Shown here piece after piece: positions 26,667-37,725 of a DNA stretch of 64,000 bases. The stretch lies in NCBI GenBank assembly GCA_018221105.1, contig JAAOYA010000001.1:114812-178811 (forward strand), read 5' to 3'. A program made the position numbers and the translations under genes. Position 1 is the stretch's first letter. Every line of letters starts with the position of its first letter. The notes under the pieces were generated by a model. The model saw only the letters and a program-made list of their open reading frames with translations. It made no database searches and was not told where the DNA came from. The DNA comes from Candidatus Woesearchaeota archaeon. Its GTDB lineage: Archaea; Nanobdellota; Nanobdellia; Woesearchaeales; JAAOYA01.

Positions 26667-27188
26667 ATGGATGTTTACGAAAAAGCTCATGAAGTAATGT
26701 ATTCTATGCTAGACAGGCTTACATCATATTGTGGCCTTCAAGTGCCAGAAGAATTTCGTGGCGGGATAACAATGAAAGAAATTGAAGATTTCTATTTTCG
26801 CTACCAATTTAATTGGTGGCAAAAAAATCATCCATACCTAACAACAGATAAGATAAATGAAAAAGCCGAAGTCAGTACTAAAGAACGACTAGCGAACCAT
26901 AGAAGAAAAGCAAAATTTGAAACAGTACAAGAAGTAATCAATAGGCGAGAAAACGATTTTATATGCGAGTTTTTGGCAATGCTATTAGTACAAGAGCTTG
27001 AAGATGAAGGAATAGACTCAAGAGTGAGAAAACTAGCATTAGATCATTGTGTTATACTAGAGCAGAATGATGATTGGATGGTGCTTTCCCCAGGAGAAGA
27101 ATGGGGTTATAAAGTTATGAAGGAGTTAAGAATGGATACTTCACTTCTTGTTGGTAGAAGATTATTGGGTCCCTCGCCTGACGATTAA
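26667..27188 (+). CDS. Hypothetical protein (173 aa)
   Basis: 173 aa, soluble and helical, rich in Glu, Arg and Trp (FYFRYQFNWWQKNHPYL). No motif recognised. Same strand as its neighbours; 35 nt from the preceding gene. Confidence 0.5.
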   Translation: MDVYEKAHEVMYSMLDRLTSYCGLQVPEEFRGGITMKEIEDFYFRYQFNWWQKNHPYLTTDKINEKAEVSTKERLANHRRKAKFETVQEVINRRENDFICEFLAMLLVQELEDEGIDSRVRKLALDHCVILEQNDDWMVLSPGEEWGYKVMKELRMDTSLLVGRRLLGPSPDD

Positions 27189-27226
27189 CCATCAAATTTA
27201 AAAACCTTCAGAACATTTCTTTTTTT

Positions 27227-27814
27227 ATGAGCAGGCTAGTAGCACACGCAACACTAATAACAGAAAAACTTCTTTTGCCAAAAAAAACAGTCAACAAACT
27301 ATTAGGTTTGATGGGAGAACTAAAAGAGCGCAATATTTTAGAGTACGGTTGCAACGTTGGAACACTAACATTAGAATTAGCAAGAAAAACAGGTCCTAAA
27401 GGGCACGTTTATGCAACAGAACTTTTCGAGGCAGACATAAAACTATTAAAAAAAAGATTAAAAAAGCATAACTTAGACAATGTTACAATAATACAAGACG
27501 AAAATCACCGCCATCAAGTAAGCCCAAAAGTGCCAAAAGTGGACATTGTAGTAAGCGCAGGAATGTTAAGCTACACTCATAACATAAAAAAAGTATTAAA
27601 AGAGCTAAATGATCGCTTGATTATTGGTGGCAAAATAGTAGCATTAGAATACGATAACTTTTACGGTTTTGTCGACAATGAATACTGGCTAAAATACAAC
27701 ACTACAATAGAACAAACATTCTACAAAGCTGGTTTTGATGTTAGTGTAGAGCGCTCTCACGGACCACTATGGCAATATATTTTTATTTACGGGAAAAAAG
27801 TTCGCAATGTCTAA
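27227..27814 (+). CDS. Class I SAM-dependent methyltransferase
   Basis: 195 aa. Motif I is NILEYGCNVGTLTLELA, where the ExG/CxxG SAM-binding loop follows a beta strand. HVYATELFEADIKLLKK supplies the acidic residue of motif II, and VDIVVSAGMLSY is motif IV. No target-recognition domain. Substrate unknown; could be a small molecule or RNA. TTTAAAAA about 28 nt upstream. Confidence 0.8.
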   Translation: MSRLVAHATLITEKLLLPKKTVNKLLGLMGELKERNILEYGCNVGTLTLELARKTGPKGHVYATELFEADIKLLKKRLKKHNLDNVTIIQDENHRHQVSPKVPKVDIVVSAGMLSYTHNIKKVLKELNDRLIIGGKIVALEYDNFYGFVDNEYWLKYNTTIEQTFYKAGFDVSVERSHGPLWQYIFIYGKKVRNV

Positions 27815-28086
27815 ACTGCACTAATTATTAATTCGTCATCGTTTTGTTCTATTATTATTTGCGACAAATTATTAATCACTAAATCGTTGCCTACTAACAA
27901 GTATTGAACATTCAAATTTTTTAATAATATTTTTGATATGTTTTCAAACTCTAAAATTTTATCTGCGGCTTTAGAATTATATTGAGGGTTATTAGCATCG
28001 TACAACGCTACTAGCGCATTATAGATTTCCTCGCCTGTTTTTTTGCGACTTACAATTATGCTTTTTGTTTTATATTCTGCTCCCAT
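27811..28086 (-). CDS. Hypothetical protein (91 aa)
   Basis: 91 aa from the ATG at 28086 (MGAEYKTKSIIVSRKK), selected because TTTATAAA lies about 26 nt upstream on the minus strand. Alternating strand/helix character, ending with a QNDDELIISAV strand. Its stop end overlaps the convergent methyltransferase by 4 nt. Confidence 0.5.
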   Translation of the reverse strand: MGAEYKTKSIIVSRKKTGEEIYNALVALYDANNPQYNSKAADKILEFENISKILLKNLNVQYLLVGNDLVINNLSQIIIEQNDDELIISAV

Positions 28087-28121
28087 AAAACCTAAAAAAG
28101 AAACCAAATTTATAAAACTTA

Positions 28122-28592
28122 CTATATACCTGAGTGTACTCTAAAAGAATGCCAAGTTCTTTTTAAAGCTTGTATGGATTCTACTGGCTTTGTTCTGTAT
28201 AATTCACGACCTTTGTATATGTTACGACCTACATCACCTTTACCTTCATCACTCCCTATTGAACGATCCATATCAGTTAAAGTAGCAATGTGCAAGCTTA
28301 ACCTTTGCCAAAATTCATTGTTTTCTAGTTTTTCTTTTAGTTCATTTCTTAGATTTCCTCTTTGCAAGCTTTCTTTTGTCGTCCAATAATCATAAAAATG
28401 TTTGATTCTCCTATTTCTTCTCCAAGAATATGACTCGTCAGCCAATAACATGAAAATGTCAATATCTGATTTTTCAGGATTCCACTTACCATTTTGATAA
28501 CTACCAAATACTCTTACCTCTAAAAGTGAAGGAATTTCGCTAATGGCGATACTGGTAAGCTTTTCAAGATTTTGTTCTATTTGCTGGAGCAT
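28122..28592 (-). CDS. Polymerase-beta-type nucleotidyltransferase
   Basis: 156 aa. EVRVFGSYQNGKWNPEKSDI followed by DIF has the GS and DxD motif of minimal nucleotidyltransferases. A helical C-terminal half follows. Such proteins are often MNT toxin/antitoxin parts, but no HEPN partner with RxxxxH is adjacent, so a toxin-antitoxin call is not made. TTTTTAAATAA about 25 nt upstream of the start. Confidence 0.75.
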   Translation of the reverse strand: MLQQIEQNLEKLTSIAISEIPSLLEVRVFGSYQNGKWNPEKSDIDIFMLLADESYSWRRNRRIKHFYDYWTTKESLQRGNLRNELKEKLENNEFWQRLSLHIATLTDMDRSIGSDEGKGDVGRNIYKGRELYRTKPVESIQALKRTWHSFRVHSGI

Positions 28593-28631
28593 TTAACGAT
28601 AGAAATTAAGTTATTTAAAAATATTATAGAT

Positions 28632-29231
28632 TTAGCGTGAGCTGTCAGCTTGTCGTTCTAGTTCGTTCTTTTTGGCAATTGCTACTGAATTAGCGCTTTT
28701 TTGATAAGCGTTGATTATCTCGTCTGCTAGTGCTGCTTCTGCTGATTTTTTTTTGGCAAAGCTTTTCTGATAACTTCCTTGTGTCATAAACTTTAATACT
28801 ATATCGACGCGTCTTTGAGGTGCGCACTCTACAGCTTTTGGATAACGTGCTCCACCGTACTCTATTGTTATTATTTCTTCTCGCGGTGCTGCGTTCTCAA
28901 TTGCTTTTACGAACACTTCAATAGGATTCTTTTTTGTTCTATCTTGTATTATTTCAAAAGTTTTCTTTACAAGAGTGTAAACTTTTTGGCTTTTTCCAGT
29001 GTTATGACCTGAACTTAAAAAGTGTTTTTTTGATTTGTGCCCTGGAACCATTAAACGATTAATTAATCTTTCAACTATGAAAACTCTTGATTTGTGGAAT
29101 CTGTTTCCAGCGTAGCGAGCGCCTGTTTTTGGCACTATGCGAGGGGTTAAAGTGATATAATTTTTTAGTCCTGGGTCGTCAACTTTGATTGTTGAGGTGT
29201 CCCACTTGTTAAAAGCTAGTATTTGGCTCAT
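28632..29231 (-). CDS. rps7: Ribosomal protein uS7
   Basis: 199 aa, archaeal length with an N-terminal extension. [38 protein letters not shown] and [16 protein letters not shown] are conserved uS7 elements for 16S rRNA 3'-domain assembly. Last gene of the RNA polymerase/ribosomal operon; its start overlaps the uS12 stop by 4 nt. EF-2/EF-1A, which often follow in archaea, are not here. Confidence 0.95.
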   Translation of the reverse strand: MSQILAFNKWDTSTIKVDDPGLKNYITLTPRIVPKTGARYAGNRFHKSRVFIVERLINRLMVPGHKSKKHFLSSGHNTGKSQKVYTLVKKTFEIIQDRTKKNPIEVFVKAIENAAPREEIITIEYGGARYPKAVECAPQRRVDIVLKFMTQGSYQKSFAKKKSAEAALADEIINAYQKSANSVAIAKKNELERQADSSR

Positions 29232-29665
29232 TTTCTAGCTTTCTCCAATTTACCGCCTAGTAGCGCGTTTAATGATTGATCGTTAACTTTTATTACGTGC
29301 CAGCGTACTCCTGAAAGGTCTCCTTTTGAGCGTCCCATTTTGCCGCCAATACACTCTATTAGCACTTCGTCGTGCTCATCAATAAGTTTTGAAGCGCCGT
29401 CTCCTGGGCAAAAAGCTGTTACTTGCTTGCCATTCTTGATTAATTGTACTCTAACGCATTTTCTCATTGCACTGTTTGGTTGTTTAGCTTCTAATTGTAC
29501 TTTTTCGAGTACTATTCCTTTAGCCATTGAAGAGCCGCGCAATGGATCACTTTTTCTTTTCAAATCAAAGACTTTTCTCTTGTATACACTGCTAGCAAGG
29601 CGACTTTTTTTGCGCCTAGCGCGAAGTTTTGCTCCTGCGTTAATACCACTTGCTTTTTTACTCAT
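29228..29665 (-). CDS. rps12: Ribosomal protein uS12
   Basis: 145 aa. [20 protein letters not shown] contains the invariant PNSA loop of the decoding centre, followed by FCPGDGA and [20 protein letters not shown]. Start overlaps the nusA stop by 4 nt. Confidence 0.97.
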   Translation of the reverse strand: MSKKASGINAGAKLRARRKKSRLASSVYKRKVFDLKRKSDPLRGSSMAKGIVLEKVQLEAKQPNSAMRKCVRVQLIKNGKQVTAFCPGDGASKLIDEHDEVLIECIGGKMGRSKGDLSGVRWHVIKVNDQSLNALLGGKLEKARK

Positions 29666-30081
29666 TTTACTTTAAGCTCTCCTAAAGGATAATATCTTTT
29701 TATTATTGCTTCAATATTGCGTAAATTTTGAGCGTTTCGACCGATTAAAATGCCGCGACTTTTGCTGTCAACAGCCACAATTTCGATAATTTCATCGTCT
29801 AAACGTTCTATTGAACTGATTTTTGTTGGAAATGTCGTGTTTTTTAAAAAGCTTTCTATATCGGTTGCGAATTCTATGATTCGAATTTTTCTTTTTAATG
29901 ATTCTTCAAGCTTTTTTACATTGACTGCTTTTTTGCCGATTGCTTTTAATATTTCTCCAGGCATTACAATGAACACTAACTTGTCAAATTTGTCTTCAAA
30001 ACAATCTTTTAATCGTGTACGAGTAAGTTTTTCAAAGTGCTTCATAGCGCTTAGAATTTGTCCATCGTACTTTATTCTCAT
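29662..30081 (-). CDS. nusA: NusA-like KH-domain transcription factor
   Basis: 139 aa, the archaeal NusA form consisting only of two KH domains (no S1 or N-terminal polymerase-binding domain). [20 protein letters not shown] is KH1 (GxxG as GKKA) and [14 protein letters not shown] in KH2 carries GRNA. Operon position between eL30 and uS12 is the usual archaeal one. Confidence 0.93.
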   Translation of the reverse strand: MRIKYDGQILSAMKHFEKLTRTRLKDCFEDKFDKLVFIVMPGEILKAIGKKAVNVKKLEESLKRKIRIIEFATDIESFLKNTTFPTKISSIERLDDEIIEIVAVDSKSRGILIGRNAQNLRNIEAIIKRYYPLGELKVK

Positions 30082-30082
30082 C

Positions 30083-30349
30083 TTATTTTAAAAGTCCTAA
30101 AATTGAGATGTTGAAAGATTTTTTGCACACTGCTCCTAGTTCATCACTGTCAACATTTAATTGTTCTACACTGGTGTTTGTTAGTTTTGCTGCAGCCTCA
30201 ATTTCACTAATAACATTTTTTGGAGCGTTTCGTGACAAAAATACTTTAGAAAGTTTTGATAATCGTAAGTTTTTGATTGTCGAATCTGTTCCAATAACTA
30301 GTTTTTTTGTTTTCAAATTCTTTTTGATTTCTTCTATCACTTTGTTCAC
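30083..30349 (-). CDS. rpl30e: Ribosomal protein eL30
   Basis: 88 aa, L7Ae/L30e fold: LVIGTDSTIKNLRLSKLSKV, VFLSRNAPKN and DSDELGAVCKKSF, ending ISILGLLK. Lies one nt after the rpoA2 stop region, in the conserved rpoA2-rpl30e-nusA order. Confidence 0.93.
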   Translation of the reverse strand: MNKVIEEIKKNLKTKKLVIGTDSTIKNLRLSKLSKVFLSRNAPKNVISEIEAAAKLTNTSVEQLNVDSDELGAVCKKSFNISILGLLK

Positions 30350-30350
30350 C

Positions 30351-31481
30351 TTATTTTGTTGATAGTTTAGGCATTCCAGTGCCTGTTGGTATTGGCTGGT
30401 TTATCATAACATTTTCTACAACACTATTAAGATAGTCTTCTTCACCTGTTAGTGCTGCTGAAATTAAGTGTTTTATTGGCGTTTCAAAAGAAGCTCTTGC
30501 TAGAACACTAGCTTTTTCGCTTACGATACCGTAGCGTGTTATTCCTTTAATGCCTCCTGTGACGCACATCATGTCAGCCACTAGTACTATGTGGCGCTCG
30601 TCAATTGTTAATCCTTGAGCGTTAATAACTTTAAAAACTTCGTTCATTACTGCTGTTCTGGCAGCTTCAATTCCAAGGTTTTCTGCAATTTCATAAATAT
30701 CATTAGAAACAGTCCTTGTCTCATCAACAAATTCTAGTTCTAACACTTCTTTTAGTTTACTACCAGCAGTCATTATGACAAATTCTTCGTCGCGTTTTAC
30801 TGGTAAAACGTGAGTGACACCTTTTAATCCGCTCATGTGAATTTTTTTAAGTTTTTCTTTAAGTTTATACAAGTCATTTAGATTGCTTTCCTTGCTTGAA
30901 GGTGCGAGTGTTATTAGCGAACCATCAATTTTGACGTTGACACCTTTTAATCCTTTTTCTAAGATTTTCTTAAGTTGTGCTTGTGCTAAACCATGATCAT
31001 CTAGTTTAGCGCTTAAAATTTCAACTTCTATTTTACCATTCATCAAATCAGTGTTGACTTCTTTGATTATGTCTTGCAGTGTTGATTGTTTGATCAGTAA
31101 TGCTAGTTTTCTGATGTCTTTTCCTTTATTGTAAGGTGCTTTTAGGTAAACATCCATCATTGGAGTTGCAATGTTTTTTCTGCCATCAAAAACTTCTATG
31201 ATTCTTGGCAGGCCAGTGGTAACGTTCATTTCACTGACTCCTGCAAAGTGAAATGTGTTTAATGTCATTTGTGTTCCAGGTTCTCCTATACTTTCAGCAG
31301 CTATTATTCCGACTGCTTCTCCTGGAGCTACTTGTGCGTCAAGGTATTCTTGTAGTGTTGTTTCAAAGATTTTTTTAGCTCTTGTTTTGTTAATTTTTTG
31401 AGCTGTTAGTTTATCTTTTAACTCGCCAAGTAGTTTTACTGGCAGTTTGCCTGTGTATTCTTTTACTAAACTTTCGACCAT
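30351..31481 (-). CDS. rpoA2: DNA-directed RNA polymerase subunit A''
   Basis: 376 aa, C-terminal part of the largest subunit. [20 protein letters not shown] and LNTFHFAGV are the trigger-loop region; the jaw follows, and [20 protein letters not shown] begins the last conserved block. Split from A' as in most archaea, 11 nt downstream of rpoA1. Confidence 0.97.
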   Translation of the reverse strand: MVESLVKEYTGKLPVKLLGELKDKLTAQKINKTRAKKIFETTLQEYLDAQVAPGEAVGIIAAESIGEPGTQMTLNTFHFAGVSEMNVTTGLPRIIEVFDGRKNIATPMMDVYLKAPYNKGKDIRKLALLIKQSTLQDIIKEVNTDLMNGKIEVEILSAKLDDHGLAQAQLKKILEKGLKGVNVKIDGSLITLAPSSKESNLNDLYKLKEKLKKIHMSGLKGVTHVLPVKRDEEFVIMTAGSKLKEVLELEFVDETRTVSNDIYEIAENLGIEAARTAVMNEVFKVINAQGLTIDERHIVLVADMMCVTGGIKGITRYGIVSEKASVLARASFETPIKHLISAALTGEEDYLNSVVENVMINQPIPTGTGMPKLSTK

Positions 31482-31492
31482 TATATTACCTT

Positions 31493-34063
31493 TTATTGTG
31501 TTGATTTTATTATTTCGTCAACGTTTATGACTCCACCTTCACTTTTTGAAACGTCAACACCGTCGCCACCATACTTAAATTGTACTATTTTGTTATTCGC
31601 GTCACGCACTGTGTGATCATAATTGACTTTTAAGTCTTGCAGGGCGTTTGCAAGTCTCCTATAAAGATATCCTGATTTTGGAGTTCTAAGTGCTGTGTCC
31701 ATCAGGGAATCACGACCAGTCATTGCACCAAAGAAGAATTCTGCTGGGGCAAGACCTTTTTTAAAATTATTTTTGATAAAACCTCTGGCATCAGGTGTTA
31801 AATCATTTTCTTTAAAGTGCGATAGTGTTCTGTTCTTGTAACCTTTACCAATTCGACCACCGCTTAGGGCTTGTTGTCCTACGCACGCTGCCATTTGCGC
31901 AAGGTTTATGATGTTTCCGCGAGCACCACTTTTCACCATTACCATTGAAGGACTTGTTTGATTTGCGTTTTGTGCTACTACTCGTCCGGTGTTGTCACGT
32001 GCTTTGTTTAATAATTCTAGGATTCTTAACTCTAGTGTTTCCATTGCTGTTTTTCCTGGAAGCACTTCTAGTGTTCCTTCATGGAATTTTTTGATAAAGT
32101 CTTTACTGTCTACTTGTGCTTGTGCTAGTATTTGACTGATTTCTTCTTCTGCTTTTTGAGGCAGGTCAGTATCGGCAAGGCCTATGGTGAAACCTTTTCT
32201 AAGAAGTATTTCTATTCCCAGGCGGTATAATTGGCCAAGTGTCAGTATTGTTTTGTCTTCACCATATTTTTTAATTAGCATTCGAAGTAGTAGCCCGCTG
32301 CCTTCTCCAAGGTTTGCCTTATCTAAAATACCTTTTATTAGCTTGCCATTTTTTATTATTACTTCGTTACCATCACGACTTTTGCCTGTAAAATTAAAGT
32401 CTTTTTCAAACAAACAACTTATTAGTTCTTTACCTGTTACAATATCCTTTTTTGGCAGTCTGCTAAAATCGTCAACTCCTATATTGTATAATATGTCTGA
32501 TGCTTCTTTGTGAGAAAATTCCAGTTGGCTTGTAAGCAAATAATTTCCTGATAGTGCGTCTTGATTGCAACCAATAATTGATAGTCCATAGCGTGGACTG
32601 ATTAGTTGTGTTTGCACTTGCATTAATATTTCTGCCTCAGCTCTCGCTTCTTCTGTTTGTGGGATGTGAAGGTTCATTTCATCACCATCAAAATCTGCGT
32701 TGTAAGGCGCACAAACTGCAGGATTTAATCTTAGTGTCTTGCCAGGTAATACTCTGACGCGATGACACATCATGCTCATACGGTGCAGTGATGGTTGACG
32801 GTTAAACAGTGCGATGTCGCCATCAAGTAAGTGCCTCTCAACACTGTAACCAGGCTCTATTTCTTCAAGTAATTGTTCTTTTGTTTCATCAGTTATTTTC
32901 TTTTTCTTCTCGTCAGGTCTGATTATATAGTTTGCTCCAGGGTATTCTTTTGGACCATTTTTAACATATTCTTTTACGTGTTTGATGTTCCACTCTGTGA
33001 TTTTTTCTGGAACTGTAAGTTTCATTGCGGTAATAAGAGGCACTCCAACTTCATAAATTTCTAGCATCGGGTCTGGGCTGATAACTGTTCGAGCGCTAAA
33101 ATTAGTACGTTTTCCAGCAAGATTATGCCTGATACGCCCCTCTTTGCTTTTGATTCGTTCAGTAATAGTTTTTAATGGTTGGCCGCTACGATGCCTTGCT
33201 GGCGGCAATTGTGGAACAGCATTGTCAAAAAACGTGGTGACGTGATATTGTAGTAAATCCCACAAGTCTTCAACAATTATTTCTGGCGCACCAGCATTAA
33301 TATTTTCAAATAATCGTTGGTTGATTCGTACAATATCTCCTAGTTTGTGTGTTAGATCGTCTTCTGAGCGCTCACCACTCTCTAAAGTGATTGACGGGCG
33401 CATTGTAACTGGAGGTATTGCTAATAGTGTTAATATCATCCATTCAGGTCTTGCGTGTTCAGGGTTTAAGCCAAATAATTGGATGTCATCATCTGAAATT
33501 TTTTCTAATCTTGTCCTAATCTCTATTGGCGATAATCTTTTTTCGCCTTCAAAATAGGTTGTTGGTTTTTCAATAGTGATTTTTTCTTGTTTTGCATTAC
33601 AATGAGGGCATTTTGTCGTGCTTTTCATGCCATCGACCAGTCCTTTGGTTCTTTTTGTTCTACCAGTTGTTGTTGTTTCTTCATCGCCTTCTTCAATACT
33701 GGTTATGATATTTTTAAGTTTTGAAGCTTCAACCATTGGTTTTGTGCATTCGTTGCAAATGCTTCGTAAAATATTCAGTATTAGTGGTGCGTATTTAATG
33801 TGCATTATTGGGCGTGCTAGTTCTATGTGGCCAAAGTGTCCTGTGCACTCTTTTAGTTTTGAGCCGCAAGTTTTACATTTTATTGCAGGGTCGATGACTC
33901 CCATTCTAATGTCCATTAACCCGCCGTCTACAGGGTAGCCTTCTTTGTCGTATAATTCTGGCGTGACTACTTTAATACTGCTCATTTGCTTGATCATTTT
34001 TGGGCTTAACATTCCAAAAATAATGCTTTTGACTTCCCGAAATACATATTGTTGTTCTACCAT
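31493..34063 (-). CDS. rpoA1: DNA-directed RNA polymerase subunit A'
   Basis: 856 aa. [20 protein letters not shown] is the N-terminal zinc/clamp element, [20 protein letters not shown] is the switch-2 region, and [13 protein letters not shown] provides the three catalytic Asp residues that hold Mg2+. No intein interrupts NADFDGD. Three nt separate it from rpoB1. Confidence 0.98.
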   Translation of the reverse strand: MVEQQYVFREVKSIIFGMLSPKMIKQMSSIKVVTPELYDKEGYPVDGGLMDIRMGVIDPAIKCKTCGSKLKECTGHFGHIELARPIMHIKYAPLILNILRSICNECTKPMVEASKLKNIITSIEEGDEETTTTGRTKRTKGLVDGMKSTTKCPHCNAKQEKITIEKPTTYFEGEKRLSPIEIRTRLEKISDDDIQLFGLNPEHARPEWMILTLLAIPPVTMRPSITLESGERSEDDLTHKLGDIVRINQRLFENINAGAPEIIVEDLWDLLQYHVTTFFDNAVPQLPPARHRSGQPLKTITERIKSKEGRIRHNLAGKRTNFSARTVISPDPMLEIYEVGVPLITAMKLTVPEKITEWNIKHVKEYVKNGPKEYPGANYIIRPDEKKKKITDETKEQLLEEIEPGYSVERHLLDGDIALFNRQPSLHRMSMMCHRVRVLPGKTLRLNPAVCAPYNADFDGDEMNLHIPQTEEARAEAEILMQVQTQLISPRYGLSIIGCNQDALSGNYLLTSQLEFSHKEASDILYNIGVDDFSRLPKKDIVTGKELISCLFEKDFNFTGKSRDGNEVIIKNGKLIKGILDKANLGEGSGLLLRMLIKKYGEDKTILTLGQLYRLGIEILLRKGFTIGLADTDLPQKAEEEISQILAQAQVDSKDFIKKFHEGTLEVLPGKTAMETLELRILELLNKARDNTGRVVAQNANQTSPSMVMVKSGARGNIINLAQMAACVGQQALSGGRIGKGYKNRTLSHFKENDLTPDARGFIKNNFKKGLAPAEFFFGAMTGRDSLMDTALRTPKSGYLYRRLANALQDLKVNYDHTVRDANNKIVQFKYGGDGVDVSKSEGGVINVDEIIKSTQ

Positions 34064-34066
34064 TTT

Positions 34067-35869
34067 CTAATATTTATCCTTCAATACAATTTTTGGCAGT
34101 ATGCCTAGACTTTTAAACTCATCAAGTATTAATTTGAACGCATAGCTCATGTCTATGTTGCTAATTTCTGAGTTGTCACCGCACACCGGGCAAAAACTTT
34201 TCTTTTTAAACTCGTTGTAAACTCCTATTAAACCGCAAGTTTCACAAACTGGAACTGTTGCTTTATCACTGTCAAAGCGCTCTTTTAATAATAGGCTTGT
34301 GCCATGAGCTACAAAGGTATCTTTTTCCATCTCTCCAAGTCTCAAACCTCCTTCTTTTGCACGGCCTTCTGTTGGTTGGCGCGTTAGTAGTTGTATTGGA
34401 CCTCTTGCTCTTGAGTGGATGCGGTTTGCCACCATGTGTTTTAGTTTTAAATAGTACATTGAGCCAATGAATATTTTGGCTTCTAATTGCTGACCTGTTT
34501 GACCGTTGTATAATGTTTCTGTGCCATTTTCTCTAAAGCCCAGACCCAGTAATTCTTGGCGTAATTCTTTTTCTGGTTCTGCGTCAAAAGTGGTTCCATT
34601 AATGTATCGTCCTGCCATAGCGCCTGTTTTTCCAGCTACTAATTCTATTAAGTGATTCATTGTCATCCTTGATGGAATACCGTGCGGGCTAAACAGTAAG
34701 TCTGGCGTGATGCCGTTTGTTGAAAAAGGCATGTCAGAGTGTGGGACTATCAGTCCAATTACTCCTTTTTGTCCGTAACGACTGATGAACTTGTCACCAA
34801 TTTCAGGAGTTCTTTCCTCACGCATTTTAACGTGTAATAATTTATTGCCTTCTTCATTTTCAGTAAGTAGTACAAAATCGACTGTTCCACCATCACCGTG
34901 ACTGATGTTAATAGAGCTTTCACGTCTAAAATTAGTCATTAGGTTATAATCGTCCATTGATGATAAGAATCTTGGAGGGCTTGTTTTTCCTATTACAACA
35001 TCTCCTTCTTTTACTCTGGCTTCAGGATATACTATTCCATCGTCTTCTAAGAATTTGTAATCTTCTTCTGAGCGGTAGCCTTTGACATCTTTATCAGGCA
35101 GTCCAATCTCATCTGTTAGTCCTCCTGCATAACGTAATTCTTCAGCACTGTTTGGCCTATAATAAAAGCTTCGCCCTAATCCTCGCTCAATACTGCCTTT
35201 ATTGATGACTATTGCATCTTCCATGTTATAGCCTTTATAGGATAGTACTGCCACTATAATGTTCTGGCCTGATGGGTGTTTATCATAATCGCTTAACTCG
35301 TGCATTAACGTGTTAACTATTGGTTTTTGAGCGTTAACTAATAAGTTAACGTCCATGTCCATTCTTACTGAATAATTAGCAGCGTAAAATCCTAGTGCTT
35401 GTTTTTGGTTTTTAGAACCTTGTAATAATCGCACTCCATGACTAAAATTGCCGTAAGGTAGTAGTGCTGTTGTTATTCCAACAAGTCCTAATGGTGTGAT
35501 TTCAAGGTGTGTGTGCTCTGGTGTTAACTCTTCTTCTAAAAATGCCACTAGTGCATTTTCTTCTTCTGCAGCGTCTAAATACTCGATAACTCCTTGTTTT
35601 AATAAATCGTCCCAGCTAAGCTCGTTTTTCTCGACTTGTTTTTTTAGTATTTCATCAAATAATGGTTTGCCATCTTTGACAACTATTAATGGTCTGCGAG
35701 CACGCCACTTGGTGTTTTCAATATAAACTGTGTCTAATGGTTTGTCATAGTAAACGTTTACGTTGTTTGTAACATTATTTTTTCGGCGTTCGTCCTTGAT
35801 TGCTTGTATAAAAGATTGCCAATTATCTGTTTCTCCAACGTGTTGACTGTTTAAAAAGACTTCACTCAT
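34067..35869 (-). CDS. rpoB1: DNA-directed RNA polymerase subunit B' (C-terminal half of beta)
   Basis: 600 aa. GQNIIVAVLSYKGYNMEDAI, GDKFISRYGQKGVIGLI, PHGIPSRMT and the C-terminal zinc ribbon CETCGLIG...FCPVCGD are beta-subunit hybrid-binding and clamp elements. Split from rpoB2; stop and start share one A (TAATG), so the halves are translated together. Confidence 0.97.
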   Translation of the reverse strand: MSEVFLNSQHVGETDNWQSFIQAIKDERRKNNVTNNVNVYYDKPLDTVYIENTKWRARRPLIVVKDGKPLFDEILKKQVEKNELSWDDLLKQGVIEYLDAAEEENALVAFLEEELTPEHTHLEITPLGLVGITTALLPYGNFSHGVRLLQGSKNQKQALGFYAANYSVRMDMDVNLLVNAQKPIVNTLMHELSDYDKHPSGQNIIVAVLSYKGYNMEDAIVINKGSIERGLGRSFYYRPNSAEELRYAGGLTDEIGLPDKDVKGYRSEEDYKFLEDDGIVYPEARVKEGDVVIGKTSPPRFLSSMDDYNLMTNFRRESSINISHGDGGTVDFVLLTENEEGNKLLHVKMREERTPEIGDKFISRYGQKGVIGLIVPHSDMPFSTNGITPDLLFSPHGIPSRMTMNHLIELVAGKTGAMAGRYINGTTFDAEPEKELRQELLGLGFRENGTETLYNGQTGQQLEAKIFIGSMYYLKLKHMVANRIHSRARGPIQLLTRQPTEGRAKEGGLRLGEMEKDTFVAHGTSLLLKERFDSDKATVPVCETCGLIGVYNEFKKKSFCPVCGDNSEISNIDMSYAFKLILDEFKSLGILPKIVLKDKY

Positions 35870-37356
35870 TATTTCACCTTTGGCTGTTTTAGCCCTGCTG
35901 TTTTTAAGATTTTCAGTAATTGTTCGTTGTCTTCATCACGACTAACGTTTACGAATAATGCCATGTTTTTCCTAAGTCCAATGTTGGTTCCTTCTGGCGT
36001 TTCAATAGGGCACAATCGTCCTAAGTGTGTAGGGTGTAATGCTCTTGCGGCAAAATTTTCCTGAGAGCTTGATAATGGGCTGACAATTCTTTGCAAGTGG
36101 CTTAACATGTCTAAATGGTTTAATCGTTGTATTCTTTGACTTATTCCTTTTCGTCCGCCAACCCAATTGCCTGTTGCCATACTGCTGTAAATTCTTTGTG
36201 TTAGTAAATTATCTCGTATTGTAACTCTAATTGATGGAAATTTTCCACGTTTTACAATGCGCTGAAAGTTGTATAACATGTCACCAATTAATACTTTCAT
36301 GTTGACTCGCAGTAAGTCTGCCAGCAAGTCTCCTGCTAGTTTTAATCTTTTGTTCTTGTAATGATCTTTATCATCTAATTCTATTTGACCGTTTGATGCC
36401 ATAATGAATTTTTTTAGCATTTTGCAAAGATTACGAGCTTTTTCTAAATTGTCTTTTTCATCATCGCCAATGTGTGGCATGAAATAACGGGTTAATATTT
36501 CTTTTACTCGTTCTATTCTAATCTCGCGTGTTTGAGCAATACCAGTTTTTCTTGCAACACTGTCTAGCGCGTCATCTAATGTTTTGATATCTGTAAACTC
36601 GTACAAGTTCAAAAGCACTTCATCAAATTGTTGGTCGCTAATAGTCTTCATTATTTCTTCATCTTTTAGCATTCCTAAAGCTTTCAAAACAACAATTACT
36701 GGAACTCTTTTAACGCGAGTAAATGTAATGTAATATATGCCATCTTTTAATCGCTCCATTGTGTGAGGAATCTTATAAGAGCCTTTTTCACTGAATAGTT
36801 TTGCAATAAACTCGCTAATGCCGACAGTTTGGCGCTCTACTAATACTTGGTTTGGTGCTAAGTCTTCAATTGTGATTAATGCTTTTTCAGAACCATTAAT
36901 TACAAAATAGCCTCCAGTGTCATCAGGGTCCTCACCTTTTTTTATTAGTTCTTCACGATTAAGACCGTTAAGGTGACAGTGGTTGCTTTTAAGCATTATT
37001 GGAAGCATACCGATCTGTGTTTCAAAATTTTCTCGTTGCACGCCATTGATATGCGCACTAACTGATAAGTAAACAGGAGCGGCATAACTGATTTTTCTAA
37101 GTCTTGCTTCTACTGGATAAATAGGTCTTCTTGAACCGTCAGCTTCTGTGATTTCTGGTTTTCCAACTCTAATCTTGTCAAATTTTATTTTAAACTCTTC
37201 AACATTATGAGGGATAATTGTAGGTTCGATATTTCCTAACTCATCAACAATTTGTTGTAATTCTTTTTCTAGAAAATTATTAAACGAGATAATACTACTA
37301 TTGACTTGTGAGTGTTCTTGAAAATATTTTTTAACTAACACATCATTTCTTCTCAT
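35869..37356 (-). CDS. rpoB2: DNA-directed RNA polymerase subunit B'' (N-terminal half of beta)
   Basis: 495 aa: protrusion, lobe and fork. GGYFVINGSEKALITIEDLA, HPTHLGRLCPIETPEGTNIG and GLRKNMAL are conserved beta blocks. Starts within the last 4 nt of rpoH. The B'/B'' split occurs in several archaeal groups. Confidence 0.97.
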   Translation of the reverse strand: MRRNDVLVKKYFQEHSQVNSSIISFNNFLEKELQQIVDELGNIEPTIIPHNVEEFKIKFDKIRVGKPEITEADGSRRPIYPVEARLRKISYAAPVYLSVSAHINGVQRENFETQIGMLPIMLKSNHCHLNGLNREELIKKGEDPDDTGGYFVINGSEKALITIEDLAPNQVLVERQTVGISEFIAKLFSEKGSYKIPHTMERLKDGIYYITFTRVKRVPVIVVLKALGMLKDEEIMKTISDQQFDEVLLNLYEFTDIKTLDDALDSVARKTGIAQTREIRIERVKEILTRYFMPHIGDDEKDNLEKARNLCKMLKKFIMASNGQIELDDKDHYKNKRLKLAGDLLADLLRVNMKVLIGDMLYNFQRIVKRGKFPSIRVTIRDNLLTQRIYSSMATGNWVGGRKGISQRIQRLNHLDMLSHLQRIVSPLSSSQENFAARALHPTHLGRLCPIETPEGTNIGLRKNMALFVNVSRDEDNEQLLKILKTAGLKQPKVK

Positions 37357-37586
37357 TGTACACCCCTAAAATACTCGCTTTTTCCTGCTGTTGGACTGTC
37401 ACGATCAATTTTTACAACATCGCCCTTTACAAGTTTTAAATGAGTTATTGCTGGATCGCTAGCTAGAATTATTGGCAAATCATTAAAATTGATGTTATGC
37501 TTGTCAAAAAGCTTTTTTTGCTCTGCTTCACTGAGCTTTGAGTGCTTCGGCACTAATATGTGTTTTGTTGGATCAACTTTTGGCAA
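37353..37586 (-). CDS. rpoH: DNA-directed RNA polymerase subunit H
   Basis: 77 aa from a TTG start (PKVDPTKHILVPKHSKL follows), with GAGGG about 9 nt upstream. LPIILASDPA and VKGDVVKIDRDSPTAG match archaeal subunit H/Rpb5 C-terminal domain. First gene of the polymerase operon, downstream of tRNA-Lys on the same strand. Confidence 0.95.
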   Translation of the reverse strand: MPKVDPTKHILVPKHSKLSEAEQKKLFDKHNINFNDLPIILASDPAITHLKLVKGDVVKIDRDSPTAGKSEYFRGVQ

Positions 37587-37618
37587 CTTAACAATCCCTC
37601 TGAATACTTTTTTTTTAA

Positions 37619-37714
37619 TGGGCCGGACGAGGTTCGAACTCGCGACCGCCCGATTTCATCAGCGACCAAAATCGCTTAAAAGTCGGGTGCTCTACCAGGC
37701 TGAGCTACCGGCCC
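37619..37714 (-). tRNA. tRNA-Lys (TTT) with 22-nt intron
   Basis: Acceptor GGGCCGG pairs perfectly with CCGGCCC; discriminator A at 37619; no encoded CCA. Anticodon loop CTTTTAA (anticodon TTT at 37680-37678) between stems CCCGA and TCGGG. An intron of 22 nt (37676-37655) follows position 37; it carries a GCGA-TTTTGG-TCGC hairpin. The bulge-helix-bulge is slightly relaxed (one U-U mismatch in the central helix as I pair it). Confidence 0.9.
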
Positions 37715-37725
37715 AGGACTTTAAA

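Noticed and set aside
28122-28592. MNT/HEPN toxin-antitoxin system
   Set aside because: The nucleotidyltransferase is present but no adjacent HEPN protein with an RxxxxH motif was found.
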